NCBI RefSeq assembly: GCF_004214835.1
Contig: NZ_PIQJ01000001.1
Coordinates: 310,001-374,000 of the forward strand
Direction of reading: 5' to 3'
Source of the DNA: Pseudidiomarina tainanensis
GTDB lineage: Bacteria; Pseudomonadota; Gammaproteobacteria; Enterobacterales; Alteromonadaceae
Length of the DNA: 64,000 bases
The translations under genes and the position numbers were made by a program. Shown piece by piece: positions 54,178 through 64,000 of this stretch; within the stretch, counting starts at the first letter, position 1; each line of letters begins with the position of its first letter. The notes under the pieces are model-generated. The model worked only from the letters and a program-made list of their open reading frames with translations, searched no databases and was not told the origin of the DNA.

Positions 54178-57003
54178 TTACCTTAACATTGGTTTTAAGA
54201 ATCGAGCCGTATGCGACGCCTCGCACTTTACAATATCTTCCGGTGCGCCTGCGGTCAAAATCTCACCGCCACCAGAGCCGCCTTCTGGACCCAAATCAAT
54301 AATCCAATCTGCTGTTTTAATCACATCAAGGTTGTGCTCGATAATCACGATGGTATTGCCATGATCGCGCAAGCGATGCAATACCGTTAACAGCTGCTGA
54401 ATATCATGGAAGTGCAGACCGGTTGTTGGCTCGTCAAGAATATAGAGCGTTTTACCGGTATCGCGTTTTGAGAGCTCACGCGCAAGTTTCACCCGCTGCG
54501 CTTCACCACCTGATAAGGTTGTGGCACTTTGACCTAAACGAATATAGGACAAACCAACATCAATCAAGGTCTGTAGTTTGCGCGCAATGGCTGGAATCGG
54601 TGCAAAGAACTCGCGCGCGTCTTCAACGGTCATGTCTAATACTTCGTGAATACTTTTGCCCTTGTATTTGATTTCCAAGGTTTCGCGGTTGTAGCGCTTG
54701 CCCTTACAAACGTCACACGGAACGTAAACGTCTGGCAAGAAGTGCATTTCAACTTTAATGACACCGTCGCCCTGACACGCCTCACAACGGCCGCCACGCA
54801 CGTTAAAACTGAAACGTCCAACTTTATAACCGCGCGAACGCGCTTCTTCGGTACCGGCATAAAGTTCACGAATCGGTGTGAAAATACCGGTATAAGTTGC
54901 CGGGTTTGAACGCGGAGTACGGCCGATTGGGCTTTGATCAATATCGACCACTTTGTCGAGATATTGCATGCCATCGATGCTCTCATAAGGCGCTGGCTCA
55001 TTAGCGGTCGCTTTATTGAGCTCGCGGTGCGCAATACGGAATAAAGTATCGTTAATCAGCGTTGATTTACCCGAGCCTGATACGCCAGTTACACAGGTCA
55101 TTAGGCCGACCGGAATTTCTGCATTGACGTTCTTCAGGTTGTTGCCAGAAGCGCCATTGAGCTTGACCCACTGTTTGCCCGGCTGATGACGTTTTGCTGG
55201 TACCTCAATCGCTTTACGGCCAGAGAGATAGTCACCGGTGAGCGACTCTTCGTTGGCAACAATTTCTTCGTAATGGCCTTGCGCAATCACCTGACCGCCA
55301 TGCACACCGGCACCAGGGCCGATATCAATCACATGATCTGCTGCGCGAATGGCGTCTTCATCGTGCTCAACCACAATCACGGTGTTACCGAGGTCGCGTA
55401 AACGTGTGAGGGTGTTCAACAAACGTTCATTATCGCGCTGATGCAAACCAATGGAAGGCTCGTCGAGGACATACATCACGCCAACTAATCCTGCGCCGAT
55501 CTGTGAAGCTAAGCGAATCCGTTGAGCTTCACCACCGGAGAGTGTTTCGGCACTGCGCGATAGGCTCAGATAATTCAAACCAACGTTGACGAGGAAGCCT
55601 AAACGATCGTTTATTTCCTTGAGAATCTTTTCAGCAATTTTGGCGCGCTGACCTTCTAACTCGAGTTCTTGGAAAAACTTGAGTGCGTCGCCAATCGAGC
55701 GTTCAACGACTTGTGGCAATGTCGTATCGTTAACAAACACATGTCGTGCTTCTTGGCGTAAGCGTGTACCGCCGCAACTTTTGCATGGTTGTGAAGCAAG
55801 ATACTTCGACAAATCTTCGCGCACCGCCATCGAGTCCGTTTCGCGGTAGCGGCGTTGCATGTTTGGAATGATGCCCTCAAAGGCATGTGTACGAGCAACG
55901 CGATCACCACGGTCGTTCATGTAGGTGAACTCAATTTCTTCTTTGCCACTGCCAAACAACACCACATTCTGGTGTTTCTCATCGAGGCTCGCAAATGACT
56001 TATTGAGGTCAAATTTGTAATGGCGCGCAAGCGATTGCAGCATTTGGTAATAATAAAAATTACGCTTATCCCAGCCGCGAATCGCGCCGCCGGTGAGGCT
56101 AAGCTCAGGGTTCGTCACGACTTTCGCTGGGTCAAAAAACTGTTCAATGCCAAGGCCGTCGCATGACCCACAAGCTCCCGCTGGGTTGTTAAAGGAAAAT
56201 AATCGTGGTTCGAGCTCTTGCATGCTGTAGCCGCAATGTGGACAAGCAAAGTTAGCTGAGAACACAATATCCTCAACCTGAGAATCGCTTTCCATTGGCA
56301 CCACAAGCGCAGTACCGCCGCTTAGTTCTAATGCGGTTTCAAACGATTCGGCCAAACGTAACTCAAGCCCTTCGCGCACCTTAATACGGTCAACAACCAC
56401 TTCGATGGTGTGCTTTTTCTGTAGTTCGAGTTTAGGCGGATCACTTAAATCACACAGTTCGCCGTCAATGCGAGCACGAATAAAACCTTGCGCGGCAAGG
56501 TTTTCTAAAACTTTGGTGTGTTCACCTTTACGCTCTTGAATAATCGGCGCCACAATCATCAGCTTTTCGCCTTCTGGCAACGCCAATACTTGGTCGACCA
56601 TTTGTGAAATGGTTTGCGCCGCTAAGGTCACATTGTGGGTTGGACAACGTGGCTCGCCAACACGTGCAAACATCAAGCGCAAATAGTCGTATATTTCAGT
56701 AATGGTACCAACGGTTGAGCGCGGGTTATGCGAGGTTGATTTTTGCTCAATCGAAATTGCCGGTGATAAGCCTTCGATGCTATCGACATCCGGCTTTTCC
56801 ATGAGCGATAAAAACTGGCGCGCATAGGCTGAGAGTGATTCGACGTAGCGGCGCTGGCCTTCCGCATACAACGTATCAAAAGCTAACGAAGATTTTCCCG
56901 AGCCGGACAGTCCTGTGATGACCACCAGTTTATCGCGGGGTATGGTCACGTTAATGTTTTTCAGGTTGTGGGTGCGGGCACCGCGGATTTCTATTTTATC
57001 CAT
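54178..57003 (-). CDS. uvrA: excinuclease ABC subunit A
   Basis: 941 residues (E. coli 940). Damage sensor of nucleotide excision repair. Two ABC modules with GLSGSGKSS and GVSGSGKST, signatures [16 protein letters not shown] and [16 protein letters not shown], and zinc sites in [21 protein letters not shown] and [18 protein letters not shown]. UvrB-binding and insertion regions are intact by length. Divergent from an MFS gene, with ssb one gene further. I see only a poor LexA-like match upstream. Confidence 0.98.
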   Translation of the reverse strand: MDKIEIRGARTHNLKNINVTIPRDKLVVITGLSGSGKSSLAFDTLYAEGQRRYVESLSAYARQFLSLMEKPDVDSIEGLSPAISIEQKSTSHNPRSTVGTITEIYDYLRLMFARVGEPRCPTHNVTLAAQTISQMVDQVLALPEGEKLMIVAPIIQERKGEHTKVLENLAAQGFIRARIDGELCDLSDPPKLELQKKHTIEVVVDRIKVREGLELRLAESFETALELSGGTALVVPMESDSQVEDIVFSANFACPHCGYSMQELEPRLFSFNNPAGACGSCDGLGIEQFFDPAKVVTNPELSLTGGAIRGWDKRNFYYYQMLQSLARHYKFDLNKSFASLDEKHQNVVLFGSGKEEIEFTYMNDRGDRVARTHAFEGIIPNMQRRYRETDSMAVREDLSKYLASQPCKSCGGTRLRQEARHVFVNDTTLPQVVERSIGDALKFFQELELEGQRAKIAEKILKEINDRLGFLVNVGLNYLSLSRSAETLSGGEAQRIRLASQIGAGLVGVMYVLDEPSIGLHQRDNERLLNTLTRLRDLGNTVIVVEHDEDAIRAADHVIDIGPGAGVHGGQVIAQGHYEEIVANEESLTGDYLSGRKAIEVPAKRHQPGKQWVKLNGASGNNLKNVNAEIPVGLMTCVTGVSGSGKSTLINDTLFRIAHRELNKATANEPAPYESIDGMQYLDKVVDIDQSPIGRTPRSNPATYTGIFTPIRELYAGTEEARSRGYKVGRFSFNVRGGRCEACQGDGVIKVEMHFLPDVYVPCDVCKGKRYNRETLEIKYKGKSIHEVLDMTVEDAREFFAPIPAIARKLQTLIDVGLSYIRLGQSATTLSGGEAQRVKLARELSKRDTGKTLYILDEPTTGLHFHDIQQLLTVLHRLRDHGNTIVIIEHNLDVIKTADWIIDLGPEGGSGGGEILTAGAPEDIVKCEASHTARFLKPMLR

Positions 57004-57120
57004 GAGAATTACAACTCTCCGTTGCCAATGACAAGCAATTGAATGAAACGAGTATTATCGCACAACCGGTACCTTCTGGTACAATGGCCAGCGATTTTTT
57101 CCTGCAGCTATGAGAATTTC

Positions 57121-58506
57121 ATGCGACAGCAAAACCAAGACAATCGACTCACCCCAATTGAGCGGCGCGCCTCTGGTGCTTTAGCTGCTGTGTTTGGATT
57201 ACGTATGCTCGGGCTGTTTTTGATCATGCCCGTTATTGCGATCTATGGACAACAGTACCCTGATTACACCCCATTGCTGATTGGTTTAGCGATTGGCGCC
57301 TATGGGTTAACGCAAGCATTATTGCAAATTCCGTTAGGTATGCTGTCCGACCGAATTGGGCGCCGGCCTGTTATCATCGGTGGACTGATTGTGTTTGCCG
57401 TGGGCAGCTTGGTGGCGGCTTGGGCTGATTCGTTAGTGGGTGTCATTATTGGCCGCGCGTTGCAGGGCATGGGCGCAATTGCCGCTGCTATTTTAGCTTT
57501 GGCAGCCGACATTACCCGCGATTCGCAGCGCCCGAAAGTCATGGCGACAATAGGCATGTTTATTGGCTTGTCCTTCGCATTGGCTCTCGTGTTAGGGCCA
57601 TTGCTTGGTGCCCAAATTGGCTTATCCGGATTGTTTTATTTCACGGCTGTCAGTGCCGTTTTCGGCATTTTCGTGCTACTTGTGGCTGTTCCTAAAGTTG
57701 CGCAAAAGTCCGCACGCGGCGATTTGATTCCACTGAAAAGCGAGCTGAGTCAGTTATTTAAAGACCCGCAATTGGCGCGATTAAACCTTGGCGTATTGGT
57801 ACTTCATTGTGTGTTAACCGCATTTTTCGTCGTAGTACCGTTACAACTGATGCGCGGCGGCTTGGCTGCCGATGAACATGCTTGGTTGTATTTGCCGACG
57901 TTAATTGCATCGTTTGCGTTTATGATCCCAATGCTGATTAAGGCCGAGCGCCAACGGCAACAACCGCGCTATTTCCGTGTTGCTATTGCCTTAGTTATCT
58001 TAGCGGTAGCTGTTATCGTATTTATCCCAGCGCATTGGACTTATTTGGCGATAGCTGTTGTGCTGTTTTTTACCGGCTTCAATTTCTTAGAAGCAACATT
58101 ACCGAGCTCACTTACGCGCTTTGCACCAGCTGGGCGCAAGGGCAGTGCGAGCGGAATCTATGCCACATTCCAGTTCTTAGGTGCGTTTATTGGCGGCGCC
58201 GCTGGTGGTTCAATTTATCAATATTTTGGCTTGTTAGGTGTTGGGATTTTCTGCACGGTACTGCTAGTATGCTGGTTCGTCATTAGCTTTGGCATGGAAC
58301 CACCGCCACAACAGCAAAGTGTGAGTTTCACGCTCGATAAATTGACTGCAGACCAAGCTGATGGCTTAGCCGAGCAACTCAGTCAAGTAGCAGGTGTTGA
58401 GGAAGTTCGCATTGTGGCCGCCGAGCAAACAGTGTATTTAAAAGTTCATAAAACCGATTACAATGATTCTGAAATAGAGGCATATTTAGCCTCATACCGA
58501 ACATAA
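57121..58506 (+). CDS. yajR: MFS transporter of the YajR type
   Basis: 461 residues, inner membrane, twelve predicted helices. N-terminus TPIERRASGALAAVFGLRML and motif A GMLSDRIGRRPVI align with E. coli YajR, as do LTQALLQIPLG, LQGMGAIAAAILAL and FNFLEATLPSSLT. Residues about 395-461 form the extra ferredoxin-like YAM domain of YajR (GVEEVRIVAAEQTVYLKVHK). Substrate unknown. ATG 57121 chosen with GAGAA upstream; a frame from 57043 adds 26 unconserved residues. Lies between uvrA and ssb, as in several gammaproteobacteria. Confidence 0.88.
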   Translation: MRQQNQDNRLTPIERRASGALAAVFGLRMLGLFLIMPVIAIYGQQYPDYTPLLIGLAIGAYGLTQALLQIPLGMLSDRIGRRPVIIGGLIVFAVGSLVAAWADSLVGVIIGRALQGMGAIAAAILALAADITRDSQRPKVMATIGMFIGLSFALALVLGPLLGAQIGLSGLFYFTAVSAVFGIFVLLVAVPKVAQKSARGDLIPLKSELSQLFKDPQLARLNLGVLVLHCVLTAFFVVVPLQLMRGGLAADEHAWLYLPTLIASFAFMIPMLIKAERQRQQPRYFRVAIALVILAVAVIVFIPAHWTYLAIAVVLFFTGFNFLEATLPSSLTRFAPAGRKGSASGIYATFQFLGAFIGGAAGGSIYQYFGLLGVGIFCTVLLVCWFVISFGMEPPPQQQSVSFTLDKLTADQADGLAEQLSQVAGVEEVRIVAAEQTVYLKVHKTDYNDSEIEAYLASYRT

Positions 58507-58543
58507 GCATTGAACATAAAAGACAAGTGAAGGAGCAGATGGC

Positions 58544-59116
58544 ATGGCCAGTCGCGGCATCAACAAAGTAATTTTAATTGGAAACTTAGGCGCCGATCCA
58601 GAAGTGCGCTACACGCAAAATAATACAGCCATCGCTAACTTATCTGTTGCTACCAGCGAAACTTGGAAAGACAAGCAAACTGGTGAGCCGCGCGAGCAAA
58701 CCGAGTGGCATCGTTGCGTTGCCTATCGTCGTTTAGCCGAAATTGCTGGCGAGTATCTGAAAAAAGGCTCTAAGGTTTATGTGGAAGGTCGTTTACAAAC
58801 ACGTAAATGGCAAGGTCAAGATGGTGTTGAGCGTTATACCACTGAAATTGTGATCAACGACCTGCAAATGTTGGATGGTCGTCCAGGTGGCGGTCAAGGT
58901 GGCTACGGCGGCGGCCAACAACAATCTGGCGGTTTCGGTGGCCAGCAAGGCGGTGGTCAAGCGCCTCAAGGTGGTCAAGGTCAAGGTGGCTTCGGTGGTC
59001 AACAAGGTGGCCAGCGTCAAGCGCCGGCACAGAGCTTTAATCAGAAGCCGGCACAACAACCACAGCAAGAACCGTTTGTGCCCGACCAAGATTTCGACGA
59101 CGACATTCCGTTCTGA
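58544..59116 (+). CDS. ssb: single-stranded DNA-binding protein
   Basis: 190 residues. OB fold (about 1-112) beginning [20 protein letters not shown] with [20 protein letters not shown], a Gly/Gln-rich disordered linker (about 115-175) and the acidic tip DDDIPF that docks SSB partner proteins. Essential for replication and repair. Convergent with the diguanylate cyclase gene, 16 bp apart. Confidence 0.98.
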   Translation: MASRGINKVILIGNLGADPEVRYTQNNTAIANLSVATSETWKDKQTGEPREQTEWHRCVAYRRLAEIAGEYLKKGSKVYVEGRLQTRKWQGQDGVERYTTEIVINDLQMLDGRPGGGQGGYGGGQQQSGGFGGQQGGGQAPQGGQGQGGFGGQQGGQRQAPAQSFNQKPAQQPQQEPFVPDQDFDDDIPF

Positions 59117-59132
59117 ATGATATAAAGGCTCC

Positions 59133-61181
59133 TCAGTACTTCGCCAAGTTCACGACAACTTGATTTCTGCCTTTTCGTTTACCCTCATACAGTGCCTGAT
59201 CGGCACGTATGAGGGCAACGCTAACATCAACATCCTCAGGCTTGATGTCGGTCACTCCGAATGTCGCTGTGACTGATACTTGAATACCTTTCGTGTTGAC
59301 TTCGAGTTCGCTAATACCCTTTAAAATTGCCTCGAGACGCGGTAACGAAGGGTGCAGCTCAGTCTGATGAAGCAACAAAACGAATTCCTCACCACCGAGT
59401 CGGGCAACCAAATCAGATGGGCGAACCGCTTGTTTTAGGTAATTGGCTAATGTTTTCAATACGACGTCGCCGAGATCATGGCCAAAATCATCGTTGATTT
59501 TTTTGAAATGATCGATATCAATGAGCACAAGCGTTGTCGGATGATTAAATCGCTCAAGATGGTAATAGGCAAGCTTTGCTTGGCTCATAAAATATCGGCG
59601 ATTGTAGAGCTTTGTTAGCTCGTCTGTTTCGCTCAGTTCTTCAAGTTGCGCTTGATATTCTTTGGCTTGCGTAATGTCTCGCATGGTGCCAACAAAATAG
59701 TCTTCATTATTAATCTTGCAGAAACTCGCGAGCTCATGCACCCAACGGAGCTGGCCGTCAGCACGAACAATTCGGTGTTCAATGTTGTATGTGCCAGTCG
59801 CCTCTGCAGCTGCAAGACTTGTGTCAAAAAACTCTCGATCATCGGGATGAACGAAGTCGCGGAAGGCCTCGACTGATGGCGCGATAGCGTTCGGTTCGAG
59901 CCCAAGAATAGTATAAATCTTGTTCGACCAATATAATTCATCAAAGCCTATTTTCGAGGTCCAATAACCAAGCTGACCAATCTCCTGAGCGCGTTCGAGA
60001 GTGATTTGCTTTTGTTGTAGCTCAAGCTCAAGCTTTTTCTCCGCCGTAACGTCAAAAATTACGCCATGCCAGCTGGTACCTCCGTCAGGTAATCGAATCG
60101 GTGTAGCCCGTCCAGATACCCATTTTTCACCAACGTCGGGCAAAATAACCCGATATTCAGCTTCCCAAACAGATTGCTCGTCAGCTGACTTCAAGACGCT
60201 TTCAGTGACGCGTTCAACATCATCAGGATGAATACGCTTGAACACCAACGATGCGTCAGTTTGAATATCTTCTGGTGAGCAACCGTAAATAAGTCGCACT
60301 CCTTCGCTTGCATAAGGGAAGAAGGAGCGGCCATTGGGATACCAATGATAATCATAAATCATTCCTGGAATGGAACTTGACAGCGCCTCGAGTCGCTCGG
60401 CTAAATTCACCGATTCAGTGACGTTGATGATGGAACCAATTGCCTGTTTCATGCGACCATCTTCAATCACGGGCCGCATCCGCTCTTTCAACCAATAGTA
60501 CTGGTCATTCGCGCCGCGAATGCGGTAGCGGCGTGATAAAGGCTGTTCCGAGCAAGATTTTACCCATTCCCGCAACTTGGGTAGCATCGTCTTGCCATCA
60601 ACTGGGTGAATATTTTGTTGCCACCAACGTGAGGCATTCATGATGGTCTCGTCGCTATCATGCAATAACTCAACGCGTTCTCCGTAGAGGTGTAATTTAT
60701 CGGTATCGATGTCCCACACGAATATCGTGGTCGGCGAGCTGTCAATCACGCGCCGTAAGTTTTGCTCTGTTGTGCGAGCTTGCTGTTCGGCTTGTTTCTC
60801 CGCCGTGATATCGAAGTGCATGCCGGCCATCCATTCTGGTTGGCCATCGGCCGTCCATGAAACAACTTGGCCAGTATCCCGCACCCACACCCAATGGCCT
60901 TGCTTGTGACGCATGCGTGCATCGCACCGATAGGTCGGCGTATCGCCATTAAAGTGTAATTGTAACTGTCGCCCTGATTCAGCTAAATCGTCCGGATGGC
61001 TTAATGCTTCCCAAGTTTTAATCGAAATCCGTGCAAGCTCTTCTAACGAATAACCCACAATGGCAGCCCAAGTCGCATTAAAACGCGTTTCTCCCGTTTG
61101 GACGTTCCACTCCCAAGTGCCAGCGCCGGAGCTCTCGATAATCGCACTTAAGCGAGAGGTTAGCGTTTCTTTCTTTTCCAT
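59133..61181 (-). CDS. cytoplasmic multi-PAS diguanylate cyclase
   Basis: 682 residues with no membrane segment or signal peptide. About four PAS/PAC repeats: around 10-130, 140-260, 270-385 and 395-510 (for example WEWNVQTGETRFNATWAAIVG and YWTSKIGFDELYWSNKIYTI). Then a GGDEF domain (about 515-682) with TDELTKLYNRRYF, active site RLGGEEF, and the product-inhibition site RPSD five residues before it, so it should make c-di-GMP. The sensed signal is unknown; no heme or flavin motif could be confirmed. Divergent from the solute-binding lipoprotein gene at 61320. Confidence 0.9.
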   Translation of the reverse strand: MEKKETLTSRLSAIIESSGAGTWEWNVQTGETRFNATWAAIVGYSLEELARISIKTWEALSHPDDLAESGRQLQLHFNGDTPTYRCDARMRHKQGHWVWVRDTGQVVSWTADGQPEWMAGMHFDITAEKQAEQQARTTEQNLRRVIDSSPTTIFVWDIDTDKLHLYGERVELLHDSDETIMNASRWWQQNIHPVDGKTMLPKLREWVKSCSEQPLSRRYRIRGANDQYYWLKERMRPVIEDGRMKQAIGSIINVTESVNLAERLEALSSSIPGMIYDYHWYPNGRSFFPYASEGVRLIYGCSPEDIQTDASLVFKRIHPDDVERVTESVLKSADEQSVWEAEYRVILPDVGEKWVSGRATPIRLPDGGTSWHGVIFDVTAEKKLELELQQKQITLERAQEIGQLGYWTSKIGFDELYWSNKIYTILGLEPNAIAPSVEAFRDFVHPDDREFFDTSLAAAEATGTYNIEHRIVRADGQLRWVHELASFCKINNEDYFVGTMRDITQAKEYQAQLEELSETDELTKLYNRRYFMSQAKLAYYHLERFNHPTTLVLIDIDHFKKINDDFGHDLGDVVLKTLANYLKQAVRPSDLVARLGGEEFVLLLHQTELHPSLPRLEAILKGISELEVNTKGIQVSVTATFGVTDIKPEDVDVSVALIRADQALYEGKRKGRNQVVVNLAKY

Positions 61182-61319
61182 ACAGACTCACTTCTTCTTT
61201 ATTTCGTCTTAATCTAAACTATATTACCTGTAAATAACAAAAATTCCTTTCAAACAGTTCGCTTTGTTATATTATAACGAATGTTATTTGTCCGAGAGGG
61301 TGGCTTTTGGAGTGTTTAC

Positions 61320-62255
61320 GTGAAAAAAAATGTATGGTTCACCGCCCTCAGTCTATTTTTACTTGTTGGTTGCCAACCACCGCAAGAGTCGATCAATGTT
61401 GTAGGTAATTCCTGGTTAGGTTACCAACCACTCTACGCCCAGCATATACTGCATCCGGAGCAACAGCCCAGCAATGTCCATCTGACCATGTTGGTATCAG
61501 ATATTAGTGTCATTCGGATGCTAACCAACCAAGCCGCTAGTGTGGCTATGTTGAGTTTGGATAATGCCATTAGTCTGAATTCGCGCACCGATCTTGATTT
61601 TTGCATTGCGCTGGCGCTCTCGAGTTCCGATGGTGCAGATGCAATTTTGACTCGTCCAGACTTTGTTCCTCAGCTCAAAACAGAGGTCCCAATTCGAGTC
61701 GGAATGGAAGACAGCGCGCTGGCGCGCTATGTGGTATCGCGGTGGTTAGAAGAACATGACATTGACCCATCGCGGGTAAATCGGATGATTGTCTTACCAC
61801 CTGGACAAGAAACAGCTTTAAACACCAACCTCGTTGATGTCATAGCGACCTATGCGCCATTTACCCAAAATTTGGTGGAGCATGGTGCAGAAGTTATCTT
61901 TTCGAGCCGAGAGATACCCGACGAGATCATTGACACCGTGGTGGTTCGAAAAGCGACTTGGCAGCAGTATCACGATCTTTTACTCCCTTTAGTGACCACA
62001 TCTTGGGATACCGCGTTGGCTCAAGCACAAGTTCCCAATTCAGACATTTTCAACGCGATGATGAAGTTATCTGATTTATCAGCTGAAGAGCTGACGATGT
62101 CGATGGCACAATTGAAGTTTTATGACACTAAACAGAGTCGTGAGTTTTTTAAAACGGGGTATGCCGAGGTTAGTGAACAAATCGCAGCTCACTTACAGGA
62201 AACGGGCGTATTTGATGCGCCTAAAATGTTATCGCCTTGCGAAGGTGTTTTGTGA
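61320..62255 (+). CDS. solute-binding lipoprotein, NitT/TauT (NMT1)-like
   Basis: 311 residues from a GTG at 61320 with GGAG seven bases upstream. Lipoprotein signal VKKNVWFTALSLFLLVGC (Cys18), then a type 2 periplasmic binding fold: INVVGNSWLGYQPLYAQHIL, and DVIATYAPFTQNLVEHGAEV. No ABC permease or ATPase is adjacent. The stop overlaps the next gene, a membrane GGDEF/EAL-type protein (TGATG), so the two products are made together and may form a sensor pair. A frame from 61281 lacks a signal at its start. Confidence 0.8.
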   Translation: MKKNVWFTALSLFLLVGCQPPQESINVVGNSWLGYQPLYAQHILHPEQQPSNVHLTMLVSDISVIRMLTNQAASVAMLSLDNAISLNSRTDLDFCIALALSSSDGADAILTRPDFVPQLKTEVPIRVGMEDSALARYVVSRWLEEHDIDPSRVNRMIVLPPGQETALNTNLVDVIATYAPFTQNLVEHGAEVIFSSREIPDEIIDTVVVRKATWQQYHDLLLPLVTTSWDTALAQAQVPNSDIFNAMMKLSDLSAEELTMSMAQLKFYDTKQSREFFKTGYAEVSEQIAAHLQETGVFDAPKMLSPCEGVL

Positions 62256-64000
62256 TGAAGCTACCGCTATACCAACGTTTGAGCCTACAAATCACCGTGC
62301 CGATTGTGGCGATTGCGTTCATTATTTTGGCAAGTTTGAGCCATTATCTTATCCGTGCGCAACAAGAGGAGGCATTTGAGCGAGCGGAACTTGAATTACG
62401 CTCGATGTTGGTGGTTGCGCAAGGTTCACTCAACCGAATGTTTGGTTTGAATCGATTAGAGTCGGTACCGGAATTGTTAAGTGAGGTGCATGTTCACCCG
62501 CGTATTGAAAAAGCGTTTTTGCTCGATAGTAGTGGCGAGCTGATGCGCTTCTATGCGATGAATCAAATTGCGCCAGAACTACCAGAATTTATACAGCGAC
62601 TATCGATTGATAAAATTCAGTCGGCCTCGCGTTCAGGTGTAACGTCAATCGAATATCATTCTCAGCATAAGCATTTTGTTGCGATTGTACCGGTGGTGCC
62701 ACCGGGTGAACTGAGTGCTGCACTACGCCGAAATTTATTCGTCGTGGAATATCGTCACGACGACGCCTGGTATCAGCTTAGTATGCTAGCGGTTCAGGAG
62801 TTAAGTGTGTTTGTCATGGTTTTGGCGACACTAGGCATCTTGTTGTGGCTCGGATTACAAACGCTGATTGTGCGCCCGATGCAATCCATTGTGTCAGCAC
62901 TCGATCGATTTTCACGGCGTGAGCCAATTGGTGACGTAAAAATAAAAGCATATAACGAACTTGGATTGCTTTCTGATGCGTTGGTGAATGCCGCGCAAGC
63001 ACGCGAGCAGTACGAAGGTCGTTTACGCCGCTTATCTGCAGCAGTAGAGCAAAGTAGCGATTGTATTGTCATTACCGATCTTGATGCGCGTATTCAATAC
63101 GTCAATACAACGTTTACTGAAATCACCGGTTATACCGCCGACGAAGTAATCGGGCTCAATCCGAAAGTATTGGCATCTGGAAACACACCGAAATCGACCT
63201 ATGAATCAATGTGGCGAGCACTGACTGACGGTAAAGTTTGGCAGGGTGAGCTGTATAATCGGCGTAAAGATGGCAGTGAATACCGCGAATGGGCGACCAT
63301 TTCACCACTGCGAGATGAGCACGGTACGATCATTAATTATTTGGCGAGCAAACAAAATATTACCGAACGCCGTGCTGCTGAAGCACAAGTCAATTACTTG
63401 GCCTATTTCGATGTGCTAACGGGACTTCCAAACCGAACGAAATGCACAGAAATTTTGCAACAGCTACTGACAACGCGTGAAGCAAGAAAATTTGGCGCCG
63501 TTGTTTTGTTGGATGTTGATGGATTGCAACGTATCAATGACGTGTGCGGTTTTGAGTTTGGTGACCAAGTATTGCTCGCAATTAAAGATCGCCTCAGCCA
63601 GGTTGTGCAACACGAAAGTAATGCAACACTCGGTAATCTTGGTGGCGACCTGTTTGCACTTTTATTACCTGCGACTGCTGAGCGTGAGCATGTGCTTGCG
63701 CACACGCAAGTGCTGATTAAAGAAGCTTTAGACGAAATTAGTAAGCCGCTGCTTGTTGACGGCGAACGCATTATTGTTACAGCGAGTGCGGGTATGGTGA
63801 TGTATCCTGAATATGGCGATACGCCAGAGTCGATCATTCGCCATGCCGAAACCGCCGTTCATCATGCCAAAGAAAATGGCGGCAACCAGTTGATGGTTTA
63901 TAACCCGTCTTATAGCTATGCGTTGGAGCAGTACTTTGAAATTGAACGGGCACTGCGCGACGCAATCGGCACTGAGCAATTGCAATTGCATCTGCAACCA
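62255..64000 (+). CDS. membrane sensor with HAMP, PAS and degenerate GGDEF (EAL domain expected; cut by window end)
   Basis: 582 codons visible; runs off the window. TM1 about 11-31, periplasmic sensor about 34-182, TM2 about 183-206, HAMP about 205-255, PAS 262-370 (VITDLDARIQYVNTTFTEIT), GGDEF-like 385-550. The GGDEF signature is changed to GGDLF (463-467) and no RxxD inhibition site precedes it, so cyclase activity is doubtful. The last residues (FEIERALRDAIGTEQLQLHL) are the usual start of an EAL phosphodiesterase domain. Start codon overlaps the stop of the binding-lipoprotein gene. A c-di-GMP phosphodiesterase gated by the lipoprotein is the likely role. Confidence 0.85.
   Translation, partial: MKLPLYQRLSLQITVPIVAIAFIILASLSHYLIRAQQEEAFERAELELRSMLVVAQGSLNRMFGLNRLESVPELLSEVHVHPRIEKAFLLDSSGELMRFYAMNQIAPELPEFIQRLSIDKIQSASRSGVTSIEYHSQHKHFVAIVPVVPPGELSAALRRNLFVVEYRHDDAWYQLSMLAVQELSVFVMVLATLGILLWLGLQTLIVRPMQSIVSALDRFSRREPIGDVKIKAYNELGLLSDALVNAAQAREQYEGRLRRLSAAVEQSSDCIVITDLDARIQYVNTTFTEITGYTADEVIGLNPKVLASGNTPKSTYESMWRALTDGKVWQGELYNRRKDGSEYREWATISPLRDEHGTIINYLASKQNITERRAAEAQVNYLAYFDVLTGLPNRTKCTEILQQLLTTREARKFGAVVLLDVDGLQRINDVCGFEFGDQVLLAIKDRLSQVVQHESNATLGNLGGDLFALLLPATAEREHVLAHTQVLIKEALDEISKPLLVDGERIIVTASAGMVMYPEYGDTPESIIRHAETAVHHAKENGGNQLMVYNPSYSYALEQYFEIERALRDAIGTEQLQLHLQP

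Noticed and set aside
57076..57091. CTG-N10-CAG LexA-like site between uvrA and the MFS gene
   Set aside because: Outer triplets match, but the inner bases (CTGG...CCAG) depart from CTGT...ACAG and the centre is not AT-rich; too weak to call.

Overview
The window is a 64-kb chromosomal stretch of a gammaproteobacterium. The proteins match Escherichia coli orthologues closely, and the gene order (tex-greB-ompR-envZ; nnr-tsaE-amiB-mutL-miaA-hfq-hflX-hflK-hflC; Thr-Tyr-Gly-Thr tRNAs before tuf; secE-nusG-rplKAJL-rpoBC; rpsL-rpsG-fusA-tuf) is typical of the class. Fusion of the rpoBC and rpsL-fusA-tuf blocks, two nearly identical tuf genes, a flagellar stator pair and several c-di-GMP signalling genes suggest a marine Alteromonadales-type bacterium. 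Idiomarinaceae is my best guess, but this is inference from memory of gene order and protein style, not a computed placement.

Layout. (1) 1-1790: a FabR-type repressor (cut by the window edge) divergent from a membrane fatty-acid desaturase, with two repressor-like palindromes placed in the two promoters. (2) 1800-12300: tex, greB, the ompR-envZ osmosensing system, sthA, nudE-cysQ, yheS-yheU and yheV. (3) 12340-19800: small accessory genes (MAPEG protein, M14 peptidase, DUF805, VOC protein, DUF1415), a cation P-type ATPase, a motA-motB stator pair and a small lipoprotein. (4) 19735-33480: queG, then the large nnr-to-hflC cluster covering metabolite repair, tRNA modification, cell separation, mismatch repair, RNA chaperone and protease control, then a PLP-enzyme gene of unknown substrate and purA. 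(5) 33520-52290: the core translation and transcription block: four tRNAs and tuf copy 1, tRNA-Trp, secE-nusG, ribosomal proteins L11/L1/L10/L12, rpoB, rpoC, S12, S7, EF-G and tuf copy 2. (6) 52400-64000: an orphan solute-binding protein, glsA and uvrA on the minus strand, a YajR-type MFS transporter, ssb, a multi-PAS diguanylate cyclase, and a solute-binding lipoprotein joined to a membrane GGDEF/EAL-type protein that runs off the window end.

Most of the window is conserved housekeeping sequence. The least explained structure is a family of AT-rich intergenic repeats built from 7-bp units (types GCTATTA and GATATTA) arranged as two inverted arms around a short spacer. Four complete copies and one single-arm copy lie after hflC, after both tuf genes, between tRNA-Trp and secE, and after nusG. 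The copies after the two tuf genes share spacer and terminator, so homogenisation of the tuf pair seems to have reached into the flanking DNA. The second item worth following is the solute-binding lipoprotein plus GGDEF/EAL sensor at the right end, which has the layout of a ligand-controlled c-di-GMP switch.
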